From: Methylopila sp. Yamaguchi
GTDB lineage: Bacteria > Pseudomonadota > Alphaproteobacteria > Rhizobiales > Methylopilaceae
Assembly (NCBI RefSeq): GCF_002897035.1
Contig: NZ_BAUX01000018.1
Location: forward strand, 1 to 64,000
Length of the DNA: 64,000 nucleotides
Direction: 5' to 3'
Numbering within the stretch: position 1 is the stretch's first letter; each line of letters begins with the position of its first letter. This document shows positions 38,951 through 46,563 of the stretch, piece by piece. The notes beneath the pieces are model-generated. The model was not told the DNA's origin. It did not search any database and saw nothing but the letters and a program-made list of their open reading frames with translations. A program made the translations under genes and the position numbers.

Positions 38951-38979
38951 AATGTAGGACCGCGCCCTTAAAATTCCAA
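38951..38979 (-). promoter_or_regulatory. Putative sigma70-type promoter of the 46-aa gene
   Basis: On the minus strand TTGGAA (38979-38974) is followed after exactly 17 bases by TACATT (38956-38951). Both boxes match four of six consensus bases. It lies 51 bases upstream of the small membrane protein start. The surrounding 38900-39072 gap contains nothing else I can name. Confidence 0.45.
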
Positions 38980-39072
38980 ACGGTTCCGGCCGAGATCGTG
39001 GACAAGCCGTGAACCGTCTTTGAGGCAAACGCACGCGGCCGCCGGAGTCGTCTCCGCGGCCGCGCGACGTGT

Positions 39073-39270
39073 TCACCGATCGGAGCGTTCAGACGCCTCG
39101 CCCGCGCGATCGTGCAGGCGTTCTCTACGACCAAGCTCGTCGAGCAGACTCTCTATGCGCCCGTCGAGCGGCGAGCGGACAACAGTCCTGTAGCTCGCCT
39201 TTAATTCTTGGCCGATCGCGTCTTGAACGTCCCGACTCAAGGCTAGGCCCAATTGATCGGCGGCGTTCAT
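39073..39270 (-). CDS. NepR-like anti-sigma factor, orphan
   Basis: A 65-aa acidic/basic helical protein whose middle, IGQELKASYRTVVRSPLDGR followed by IESLLDELGRRE, matches the NepR pattern (G-x-x-L-K/R-x-x-Y-x-x-V-V-x-x-P-x-x-x-R-x-x-x-L-L-x-x-L). NepR binds and silences the extracytoplasmic sigma factor EcfG; phosphorylated PhyR takes it away in the general stress response. No ecfG or phyR gene is in the window, so this is an isolated paralogue. I start at ATG 39270, which has GGAG close upstream; a longer frame exists but overlaps the neighbouring membrane-protein gene. Identification is by motif recognition and would benefit from a profile search. Confidence 0.65.
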   Translation of the reverse strand: MNAADQLGLALSRDVQDAIGQELKASYRTVVRSPLDGRIESLLDELGRRERLHDRAGEASERSDR

Positions 39271-39374
39271 CTCCGGCTCCGTGGATTTGTGTTTCAAGGA
39301 GCTAATGCAAAGACAACGCGGCTGCCTTGAGATCGTTTCTTCCCGCGCGCGAAATCGATCGATGCGGGGACGCC

Positions 39375-40655
39375 TCAGGCTCCCTTGGTGATCGCCACGA
39401 CTCCGAAGGCGGCGACGTTGAGAGCGATGGCGTAGGTGGTCAGCAGCTTGAACGGCTTCAGCCGCTCGGCGACCTTCGCCGGATCCCCGGTGAAGGCGCC
39501 CGCGAGGAGCAGGACGTAGAGCGCGGGCAGCCAGTCGAGCGCGTAGCGCTGGACGTTGTGCTGGGAGAAGCCGTTGGAGTGGTAGAACAGGGTGATCCCG
39601 CACACCACCGCCGCCACGAGCAGACCCACGAGCAGCTTGGCGTCGGCGCGCGCGTAGAGCAGGTAGAGCACGAACGGGCTCGCCGCCAGCAGCGAGGTTC
39701 CCATCTGGTCCATCTTCACGATGTCGGTCATGTACTTGCCGCCGAACTCCATGTGGAAGCCCTGCAGGAACATGTGCGCGACGTTGAAGACGAGGTAATC
39801 CTTAGAGAACAGTCCGATGTCGAGGATGCGCCAGGTGATGAAGTTGCGGTCTGCCTCGTTGGGGTAGAAGGCGATGTACTTGTAGCCGGTCTCGAGCGGC
39901 GCGCCGAAGCGGACCCAGTTGTAGAAGCAATAGATTCCGATCGCGGCGAGTACGGGAAGGCCGAGGCGAAGGGCGTCGGCGATCGTGGCGCGATCGAAGG
40001 CGATCAGCTTCGCGCCCTTGGGCCTCGACAGCGCGAACAGGAACGGCGCCAGGAACAGCGCCATCTGGCGCGACAGGAAGGCGAGGCCGATCAGCGCCCC
40101 CGCGAGCGCGATCCGGCGGTCGAGCGCCGCGAGGATCGCGAGGCTCACCAGCGCCAGCGCGACCGCCTGGGCGAAGAACCACACCGCGTCGCCCCGCAGC
40201 GCGACGTAGATCGCGGGGGTGCCGAACACGAAGGCGAGGGTGGCCCAGGCCCGCGCCTCGGTTGTCAGCCCCAGCCGGCCGGCGATCGCCCACCAGCTCC
40301 AGCCGGTGACGGCGCAGAGCAGCGTCGAGATCACCACGAACCCGGAGGCGTCCGGGCCGAACGCCGCGACCAGCGGCGCCGCGACGAGCGCGGGGACCGG
40401 CGGGAAGATGACGTAGATGCGGTCCATGAAGACCGCGCAGTCGCTGTCGAAGCAAGACGGGCTGAAGAACCGCCCATGGAGATAGGCGTCGGCCAGCAGC
40501 GCGTAGGAGTTCGAGCCGCCGGTCTCGCGCAGCGCGCGATAGGCCAGGGCGAAGACGAGCGCGAAAGCCAGCGCGCCGGCGACCGCGGTCACGACGGTCC
40601 AACGATCGAACCGACGGCGTTCGGCCGCGACCTGCGCGGCGTCGGTTGCGGTCAT
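39375..40655 (-). CDS. Polytopic membrane protein, glycosyltransferase-39-like
   Basis: A 426-aa protein with about ten transmembrane helices and the layout of membrane glycosyltransferases of the GT-C (GT39/ArnT-like) class: a first helix, then an extracytoplasmic loop with acidic residues (ADAYLHGRFF, FDSDCAVFMDRIYVIFPPVPAL), and many further helices, ending ITKGA. In GT-C enzymes the acidic residues in that first loop bind the lipid-linked sugar; DSDCAVFMDR might play that part. No family name is certain. I chose ATG 40655 because GAGGAG lies 10 bases upstream; a GTG at 40673 would add six residues. Substrate unknown. Confidence 0.75.
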   Translation of the reverse strand: MTATDAAQVAAERRRFDRWTVVTAVAGALAFALVFALAYRALRETGGSNSYALLADAYLHGRFFSPSCFDSDCAVFMDRIYVIFPPVPALVAAPLVAAFGPDASGFVVISTLLCAVTGWSWWAIAGRLGLTTEARAWATLAFVFGTPAIYVALRGDAVWFFAQAVALALVSLAILAALDRRIALAGALIGLAFLSRQMALFLAPFLFALSRPKGAKLIAFDRATIADALRLGLPVLAAIGIYCFYNWVRFGAPLETGYKYIAFYPNEADRNFITWRILDIGLFSKDYLVFNVAHMFLQGFHMEFGGKYMTDIVKMDQMGTSLLAASPFVLYLLYARADAKLLVGLLVAAVVCGITLFYHSNGFSQHNVQRYALDWLPALYVLLLAGAFTGDPAKVAERLKPFKLLTTYAIALNVAAFGVVAITKGA

Positions 40656-40869
40656 GGCGTCAGGGCTCCTCACGTCTCAGGCGGTCGCAGGGTGCCACGG
40701 ACTGTTGTGCAAAGGGTCAACGGACACGCTTAACGAGTTCGACCCCCGCGGCCGCAATCCCGCCATGGTTTGGGCGAGAACGCCGGGCACGGTTCCGGTG
40801 GGACGATACCTTTCCGTTTGGACCGATCGCGGCGCCTGGAACGAGCCGCGACGATGGGAGTGAGACGCA

Positions 40870-41982
40870 ATGGCCATCGCGACAGTGACGAACGACGCGA
40901 TCGACGATCTGCGCTTCGTGCAGATGTTCGATCCGGACGCGGCTTTCGATTACGGAACCTCGACCGAAGTGTCGCTCGTCAGCGACGACGGATACGAGCT
41001 GGTGCTGCAGGGGACCGGCTTCGACTTCAACCGCTTCGACGAGCCGACGGACGGCACGATCACCGACATCTTCCTCTACGATCCGTCGGGCGACCTCGTG
41101 GGACGTTTCGATCAAGTGTCCTATTCGCTTGAGGAGTACTACGACCGCGTGGCGGTCGACGGCCGCCCGTCGGGCTTCGTGGCGGACCTGCTGTCGGGCG
41201 CCGACTCCGCGACCGGCGGATCGAGCGACGACTACCTCGAGGGCTACGGCGGGAACGACACGATCGCAGGTCTCGGCGGCGCCGACATCCTTGACGGCGG
41301 GACCGGCAACGACCGCCTCGACGGCGGCTCGGGGAACGACCAGCTCTACGGCTATGACGGCGCGGACGTTCTCGTCGGGGGAACCGGGGACGACGAGCTC
41401 TATGGCGAGCGCGGCAATGACCGGCTCGTCGGGCAGGACGGGGCGGACCAGCTCTACGGCGGCGACGGCGCGGACACCCTCGACGGCGGCGTCGGGAACG
41501 ACCGCCTGGAAGGCGGAAACGACGCCGACCGGCTGGTGGGCGGCGCTGGCAACGACACGGTCGGCGGCGGCTCGGGCAACGACATCCTGTTCGGCCAGGA
41601 CGGCGTGGACCGCCTCTACGGCGACAGCGGCGCGGACTTCCTGGTCGGCGGCGTGGGCGCGGACCGGCTCACGGGCGGCTCGGGCGACGACACCTTCCGC
41701 TACGACTCGATCGCGGACCGCGGCGACGTGATCTTTGATTTCACCCGCGGCGAGGATGAGCTCGAGTTCAAGGCGTCGGGCTTCACTGGGCTGACGGCAG
41801 GCTTCGGGCTCGTGGTCGGCGCCGACCCCGACGCCGTCGGATCGGTCGGGAGCTTCCTGTTCGACACCGATTCCCACAGGCTCTACTACGACCGGGACGG
41901 AGGCGGATCGGCCGGCTCGCTCTACATTGCGACGCTGGACGGGGTCAGCACGCTGTCACGCAGCGACTTCGACATCGTCTGA
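40870..41982 (+). CDS. RTX-repeat calcium-binding secreted protein
   Basis: A 370-aa protein with 18 tandem nine-residue GGxGxDxLx repeats (residues about 116-277, for example GGTGNDRLD, GGSGNDQLY, GGDGADTLD), which fold into a calcium-filled beta-roll outside the cell. The N-terminal 110 residues resemble no enzyme I know, so the function may be adhesive or structural. The C-terminal portion (DVIFDFTRGEDELEFKASGF, then a stretch rich in small and acidic residues) is the usual uncleaved type I secretion signal region. No ABC/HlyD exporter is nearby. There is no N-terminal signal peptide. A GGGAG site precedes ATG 40870. A terminator follows the stop. Confidence 0.9.
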   Translation: MAIATVTNDAIDDLRFVQMFDPDAAFDYGTSTEVSLVSDDGYELVLQGTGFDFNRFDEPTDGTITDIFLYDPSGDLVGRFDQVSYSLEEYYDRVAVDGRPSGFVADLLSGADSATGGSSDDYLEGYGGNDTIAGLGGADILDGGTGNDRLDGGSGNDQLYGYDGADVLVGGTGDDELYGERGNDRLVGQDGADQLYGGDGADTLDGGVGNDRLEGGNDADRLVGGAGNDTVGGGSGNDILFGQDGVDRLYGDSGADFLVGGVGADRLTGGSGDDTFRYDSIADRGDVIFDFTRGEDELEFKASGFTGLTAGFGLVVGADPDAVGSVGSFLFDTDSHRLYYDRDGGGSAGSLYIATLDGVSTLSRSDFDIV

Positions 41983-42009
41983 GGTGCGCGGGATCCCCTA
42001 CGTCGATCG

Positions 42010-42034
42010 ACGAGGCGCCGCGGCGCCTCGTTTC
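42010..42034 (+). terminator. Terminator after the RTX gene
   Basis: A perfect palindrome (ACGAGGCGCCG / CGGCGCCTCGT, 42010-42031) followed by TTTC forms a strong GC-rich hairpin 28 bases after the RTX stop. The T-run is short (four of five bases), so termination may be partial. It ends only a few bases before the next gene's start. Confidence 0.7.
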
Positions 42035-42036
42035 TC

Positions 42037-42750
42037 ATGAGGAGTCCTGTGCCGCACGTACCGACGCGTTTTGCTCCGCTCGTTCTGGGGGCGGTTCTCG
42101 CCGCCAGCTCGCCTGTCATGGCCGAGGCGCCGCCTCCGGGGAGCGCCGCGGTCGAGGCTCCCGCCCCGGCGGACGAGGCTCCCGCCCCGGCGGAGCAGAC
42201 GCTCCGGGGTCTTATCCGCGAGGCCGCGGCTGCGAACGGCGTGCCGTCGGAGCTGGCGGAGGCCGTCGCCGAGGTGGAAAGCGGGTTCAATCCGAAGGCC
42301 GTCGGCGGCGTCGGCGAGATCGGGCTGATGCAGGTGCTGCCCTCGACGGCGCGGATGCTCGGCTTCCGCGCGCCCTTGCCGGAGCTGTTCGATCCCGAAA
42401 CCAACGTTCGCTACGGCGTGCGCTATCTCGGCGAGGCGTGGCGGAAGACGGGCAACGACATCTGCGGGACCGTCATGAAGTACCGCGCCGGCCATGGCGA
42501 AACGCGGTTCTCGCACCTGTCGGTGGCTTACTGCGTGCGGGTGCGCGCGATCCTCGCGGCCCGCGGCTTCGCCGTCACAGGCGTGGTGCCGGTCGCGACC
42601 TTCGGCGCCACCGCGAACGCGGCGCCGGCCGGCGTGCGGCGGCTCGCCAACGGACGGGTGCGGATGCGCTTCAACTGGCGCACGGTCGACAGTCGGCGGA
42701 AGGCGCTCGACCGCGCCGGCAGCGCCAGCTTGGGACTGATTGCGCGATGA
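42037..42750 (+). CDS. Lytic transglycosylase (SLT domain), exported
   Basis: A 237-aa peptidoglycan-cleaving enzyme. A signal peptide (ending SSPVMAEA) is followed by a Pro/Ala linker made of a duplicated EAPAPAD/EAPAPAE unit, then the goose-lysozyme-like SLT domain with catalytic Glu81 in AEVESGFNP, GEIGLMQVLPSTA, NVRYGVRYLGE and MKYRAGHGE. The C-terminal 70 residues are basic. Start: ATG 42037 as the longest, but GTG 42049 has AGGAG just upstream and is also possible. It lies directly behind the RTX terminator. The next gene starts 85 bases later. Confidence 0.9.
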   Translation: MRSPVPHVPTRFAPLVLGAVLAASSPVMAEAPPPGSAAVEAPAPADEAPAPAEQTLRGLIREAAAANGVPSELAEAVAEVESGFNPKAVGGVGEIGLMQVLPSTARMLGFRAPLPELFDPETNVRYGVRYLGEAWRKTGNDICGTVMKYRAGHGETRFSHLSVAYCVRVRAILAARGFAVTGVVPVATFGATANAAPAGVRRLANGRVRMRFNWRTVDSRRKALDRAGSASLGLIAR

Positions 42751-42835
42751 CCGCTCCCGTCAGCCGAAAAAATGCCCAGACGACCTCCGGCGGTCTGGAC
42801 GTCACGCGCTGTGCAAGGCATGTGACGTCGGGGCA

Positions 42836-44410
42836 ATGAATGCGACGTCGACGGCGAGCCGGCCGATGCGCGCGAAGGATGACGCGGGACCGCGTCCTAA
42901 GGCGAACATGGCGACTGCGCATCCGGGCGCTCTGACCGGCCGCAAGGAGATTCTCCTCCTGCTCCTCGGCTTCGCGGCTCTGGTCGCCGTGGGCGCGTCC
43001 TCGATCTGGCTCGCTCAGCGAAACGCCGCCTTCAGCGACCAGATCGCGCGGACGCTCGAGTTCCGGGCCGAAGTCCGTCGCATGCTGGTGCTCGCGCAGA
43101 ACGCGGAGACCGGCCAGCGCGGCTATCTGCTAACGGACGACCCCGCCTACCTCGCGCCCTACGAAGCGGCCCTGGCCGATCGCGCCAAGCGGACGGAACG
43201 GCTTCTGGCGCTCGCCGGCCCCGCCGCGGGCGTTCAGCGCGAGCGGGCCAACGCCCTGCTGAAGGCCGTGGGCGCCAAGCTCGACGAGCTCGCCGACACC
43301 GTCGGGCTTCAGCGGCAGGGTCGGCGGGACGAGGCGCTGGCGCTCGTGAAGACCGACCGCGGCCGCGAGGCCATGATCGCGGTGCGACGGATCGCGGAGG
43401 AGATGGTCGCGCACGAGGACGCCCAGTTCGCCGAGGGCTCCGCCGCGGCCGAACTCAGCGCAAGGTGGCAGCTGGCGGTCGTGCTGCTCGGGCTTCTGCT
43501 CGCCGCGGGGCTCGCCTATGGCGCGCAGTTCCTTGTGCGCCGGCAGGCGAAAGAGATCGCGACCGCCCAAGCCGAGCTCAGGGCGGCCAACGAGGGGCTC
43601 GAGGCGGCGGTCTCGGAGCGCACGTCCGAACTCGTCAGCGCCAACCAGGAAATCCAGCGCTTCGCCTACATCGTGAGCCACGACCTGCGCGCGCCGCTTG
43701 TGAACGTCATGGGCTTCACCAGCGAGCTGGATGCGGCCCGAAAGATGTTGAAGGAGCAGTTCGAAGTGATCGCGGAGAACGCGCCGGAGCTGCTCAGCCC
43801 CGACGCCAAGCTCGCGGTGGAGCAGGACCTGCCGGAGGCGATCGGCTTCATCCGGACCTCGACCTCCAAGATGGACCGGCTGATCAACGCGATCCTCAAG
43901 CTCTCGCGCGAGGGACGCCGCGTGGTCACCCCGGAGACGATCTCCGTCGCGGACATGGTGACGGCTATCGCCTCGACGATGCACCAGCAGACCGCGGCGG
44001 CGAACGCCGAGATCGTGGCGGCTCCCGGGCTGCCGGTTCTCGTGTCGGATCGGCTCGCCGTCGAGCAGATCATGCAGAACCTGATCGAAAACGCGGTAAA
44101 GTACCTCGATCGCTCGCGCCCGGGCCGCATCGTCGTCTCGGGCCGGCGCCGGGGGCTGTTCGTGGACTTCTCAATCGAGGACAACGGCCGCGGGATCGAC
44201 GCCAAGGACCACGAGCGCGTGTTCGAGCTGTTCCGCCGGGCGGGCGCCCAGGACCAGCCGGGCGAAGGGCTCGGCCTCGCCTTCGTGCGGGCGACGGTGC
44301 GTCGCCTTGGCGGCACGATCCGCCTGGACTCCGAACCGGGCCGCGGCTCGACCTTCCATCTGACCTTCCCGGCCGTGTATCGGCCCCAGTCCGAAAGCAA
44401 GGCAGCATGA
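42836..44410 (+). CDS. CHASE3-domain sensor histidine kinase
   Basis: A 524-aa membrane kinase. After a short leader come two hydrophobic helices (about 26-45 and 200-222) flanking a periplasmic CHASE3 sensor domain (LEFRAEVRRMLVLAQNAETGQRGYLLT is the hallmark). A cytoplasmic coiled coil (QAELRAANEGLEAAVSERTSEL) follows, then the HisKA phosphoacceptor FAYIVSHDLRAPL and an HATPase with NLIENAVKY, DNGRGIDAKD and GLGLAFVRATV. The start is uncertain: ATG 42836 is used, with ATG 42908 (preceded by AAGGCG) also reasonable. Its TGA overlaps the next gene's ATG (ATGA), making a three-gene signalling operon. Confidence 0.9.
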   Translation: MNATSTASRPMRAKDDAGPRPKANMATAHPGALTGRKEILLLLLGFAALVAVGASSIWLAQRNAAFSDQIARTLEFRAEVRRMLVLAQNAETGQRGYLLTDDPAYLAPYEAALADRAKRTERLLALAGPAAGVQRERANALLKAVGAKLDELADTVGLQRQGRRDEALALVKTDRGREAMIAVRRIAEEMVAHEDAQFAEGSAAAELSARWQLAVVLLGLLLAAGLAYGAQFLVRRQAKEIATAQAELRAANEGLEAAVSERTSELVSANQEIQRFAYIVSHDLRAPLVNVMGFTSELDAARKMLKEQFEVIAENAPELLSPDAKLAVEQDLPEAIGFIRTSTSKMDRLINAILKLSREGRRVVTPETISVADMVTAIASTMHQQTAAANAEIVAAPGLPVLVSDRLAVEQIMQNLIENAVKYLDRSRPGRIVVSGRRRGLFVDFSIEDNGRGIDAKDHERVFELFRRAGAQDQPGEGLGLAFVRATVRRLGGTIRLDSEPGRGSTFHLTFPAVYRPQSESKAA

Positions 44411-44835
44411 ACACGCAGCGCCCCGTGACCATCGTGATGATCGAGGACGATGGGGGTCACGCCCGCCTGATCGAGAAGAACGTCCGCCGCGCGGGCGTGA
44501 ACAACGAGATCCGCCACTTCGCCGACGGCACCTCCGCGCTCGCCTTCCTGCAGTCCGAGGAGGTCGCCGCCAATGGGCCGATGCTGATCCTGCTCGATCT
44601 CAACCTGCCGGACATGACCGGGATCGACATCCTGACCGTGCTGAAGGCCCACGAGCGGCTGAAGCGCGCTCCGGTGATCGTGCTCACCACGACGGACGAC
44701 AAGGTCGAGATCCAGCGCTGTTACGACCTCGGCTGCAACGTCTACATCACCAAGCCGGTCGACTACGAGACCTTCGCCACGGCGATCCGTCAGCTCGGCC
44801 TGTTCCTCTCCGTCATGCAGGTTCCCGACGCATGA
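44407..44835 (+). CDS. Single-domain response regulator of the CHASE3 operon
   Basis: A 142-aa receiver-only protein: acidic pair in MIEDDGGHARL, phospho-acceptor Asp64 in LLDLNLPD, Thr in VLTTTDD and Lys in ITKPVD. This is the form found beside bacteriophytochrome and CHASE3 kinases (Rcp1-like). Both ends overlap the neighbours by ATGA, so it is translated with the sensor before and the hybrid kinase after. It probably receives phosphate from the CHASE3 kinase and acts without binding DNA. Confidence 0.93.
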   Translation: MNTQRPVTIVMIEDDGGHARLIEKNVRRAGVNNEIRHFADGTSALAFLQSEEVAANGPMLILLDLNLPDMTGIDILTVLKAHERLKRAPVIVLTTTDDKVEIQRCYDLGCNVYITKPVDYETFATAIRQLGLFLSVMQVPDA

Positions 44836-45884
44836 GCCCAGACAGCGCGTCCCGTCCAGGGGCGCGGCGCATCCTCTACATCGAGGACGACGCGGGGCTC
44901 GCCCGGCTCGTCAGCCGCGACCTCACGCGCGCCGGCTACGAGGTGCAGGCGGTCGCGACCTGCGCGGAAGGGCTGGCGCTGCTGACGGCCGAACGGTTCG
45001 ACGTCATCGCTCTCGATCATTTTCTGGCCGGGGAGACCGGGCTCGATCTGCTGCCCGCCATCAAGACGCTGCCGCACGCGCCGCCCGTGATCTACGTCAC
45101 CGGCACCGACGAGGGCCGGGTGGCGATCGCGGCGCTGAAGGCCGGCGCGGTGGACTACGTCATCAAGGACGTCGGCGGCGAGTTCCTGGACCTGCTGCGC
45201 GCCTCGATCGCCCAGGCGATCGAGCAGGTCGAGATGCGCCATCTGAAGGAAGCCGCGGAACGGGCGGTCGTCGAAGCCCGCGACCGCGCCGAGACGCTGC
45301 TGCGCGAGGTCAATCACCGCGTCGGCAACAGCCTGCAGCTGGTCTCCGCCTTCGTGCACCTGCAGGCGGGCTCGATCCCGGACGGACCGGCGCGCGACAT
45401 GATGCGCGAGACCGAGGCGCGGATCATGGCGATCGCGCAGATCCACCGGCGGCTCTACACCTCTGACGACGTGCGGGTCGTCAACATGTCGGATTACCTC
45501 GTCGGCCTCGCGGAAGAGCTCGCCAGCACGCTGCGGACGATCGAGCGGCCGCATCGCATCTCGCTCGCGGTGGAGCCGGTGAAGGTCGCGACCGACCGCG
45601 CGGTGTCGCTCGGCGTCATCGTCACGGAGCTCGTCACCAACGCGTTCAAATACGCCTACCCGCCGGGCGAGGAGGGCGAGGTGCGCGTGCAGCTTCGCCA
45701 GGACGGCGCGATGCTGACGCTGGTGGTCGAGGACGACGGCGTCGGCATGAGCGAGGAGGCCGCGCCCCGCGGCACCGGCCTCGGTCAGAAGATCATCCGC
45801 ACCATGGCGCAGGGCATCCAGTCCCGCCTGGAGCGCGACGCCGCGCACAAGGGCACGCGCGTGATGCTGGCGTTCCCGGCCTGA
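44832..45884 (+). CDS. Receiver-HisKA_2 hybrid kinase
   Basis: A 350-aa protein with an N-terminal receiver (acidic pocket YIEDDAGLA, Asp62 in IALDHFLAG) joined to a HisKA_2/HWE-like kinase (His162 in REVNHRVGNSLQLVSAF, then HATPase with ELVTNAFKYAYP, DDGVGMSE and GTGLGQKII). This arrangement, in which the receiver controls an attached kinase, resembles the third gene of many alphaproteobacterial phosphorelays. It is coupled to the lone receiver by ATGA and ends 6 bases from the convergent engB. Which downstream regulator it phosphorylates is not visible here. Confidence 0.92.
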   Translation: MSPDSASRPGARRILYIEDDAGLARLVSRDLTRAGYEVQAVATCAEGLALLTAERFDVIALDHFLAGETGLDLLPAIKTLPHAPPVIYVTGTDEGRVAIAALKAGAVDYVIKDVGGEFLDLLRASIAQAIEQVEMRHLKEAAERAVVEARDRAETLLREVNHRVGNSLQLVSAFVHLQAGSIPDGPARDMMRETEARIMAIAQIHRRLYTSDDVRVVNMSDYLVGLAEELASTLRTIERPHRISLAVEPVKVATDRAVSLGVIVTELVTNAFKYAYPPGEEGEVRVQLRQDGAMLTLVVEDDGVGMSEEAAPRGTGLGQKIIRTMAQGIQSRLERDAAHKGTRVMLAFPA

Positions 45885-45890
45885 GGCCGT

Positions 45891-46538
45891 TCAGCGGCGC
45901 TCCGAGATCAGCCGGGCCATGGTGGCGCGGGTCTCGGCGAGGCCGAGGCCTTCGCGGCTCGACGTGACGAGGATCTCGGGAAAGGCCGCGGGCCGGCGCT
46001 TCAGGGCGTCGAGCGTCTCCGTCATGCGCGCCTCGCGCTCGCCGAGCTTCACCTGGTCGAGCTTGGTCAGCACGATCTGGTAGGAGGTCGCGCTCTGGTC
46101 GAGCAGGTCGAGCACGTCGCCGTCGACTGTCTTCAAGCCGTGACGGCCGTCGATCAGCACGAGCACGCGGGCGAGGCTCGCGCGGCCGCGCAGATAGGAC
46201 TTCACCAGGCCGGTCCACTTCCGCACCTGATCGACCGGCGCCTGGGCGTAGCCATAGCCCGGCATGTCGACGAGGTAGGCCTGGCCGCCGAGATCGAAGT
46301 AGTTGAGCTGCTGCGTGCGGCCGGGCGTGTTCGAGGTCTTAGCCAGCGTCTTGCGGCCGGTGAGGGCGTTGACGAGGCTCGACTTGCCGACGTTGGAGCG
46401 CCCTGCGAGGGCGATCTCGGGCCGATCCATCGCCGGCAACTGCTCGAGGCGGGCGGCGCCCATCACGAAGTCGCACGGGCCGGCGAACAGCCGCCGGCCG
46501 ATGTCGAGGAAGGGGTCTTCGGCGGGCTCGTCCGTCAT
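45891..46538 (-). CDS. engB: Ribosome biogenesis GTP-binding protein EngB/YsxC
   Basis: A 215-aa TRAFAC GTPase needed for large-subunit ribosome assembly. G motifs: G1 GRSNVGKS (residues 46-53), the switch-I Thr in SNTPGRTQQ, G3 DMPGYG, G4 TKLD, and G5 SSREG. The length fits the family. It is the last gene of the leftward rpmH-rnpA-yidC-engB run, 25 bases after yidC. Linkage to yidC is common in Hyphomicrobiales. Confidence 0.96.
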   Translation of the reverse strand: MTDEPAEDPFLDIGRRLFAGPCDFVMGAARLEQLPAMDRPEIALAGRSNVGKSSLVNALTGRKTLAKTSNTPGRTQQLNYFDLGGQAYLVDMPGYGYAQAPVDQVRKWTGLVKSYLRGRASLARVLVLIDGRHGLKTVDGDVLDLLDQSATSYQIVLTKLDQVKLGEREARMTETLDALKRRPAAFPEILVTSSREGLGLAETRATMARLISERR

Positions 46539-46563
46539 TGGATCCGGGGCGCGGGCGAGGGCG

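Noticed and set aside
41215-41700. Tandem-repeat or CRISPR-like array
   Set aside because: The 27-base periodicity is coding: it is the RTX nonapeptide repeat of an uninterrupted protein gene.
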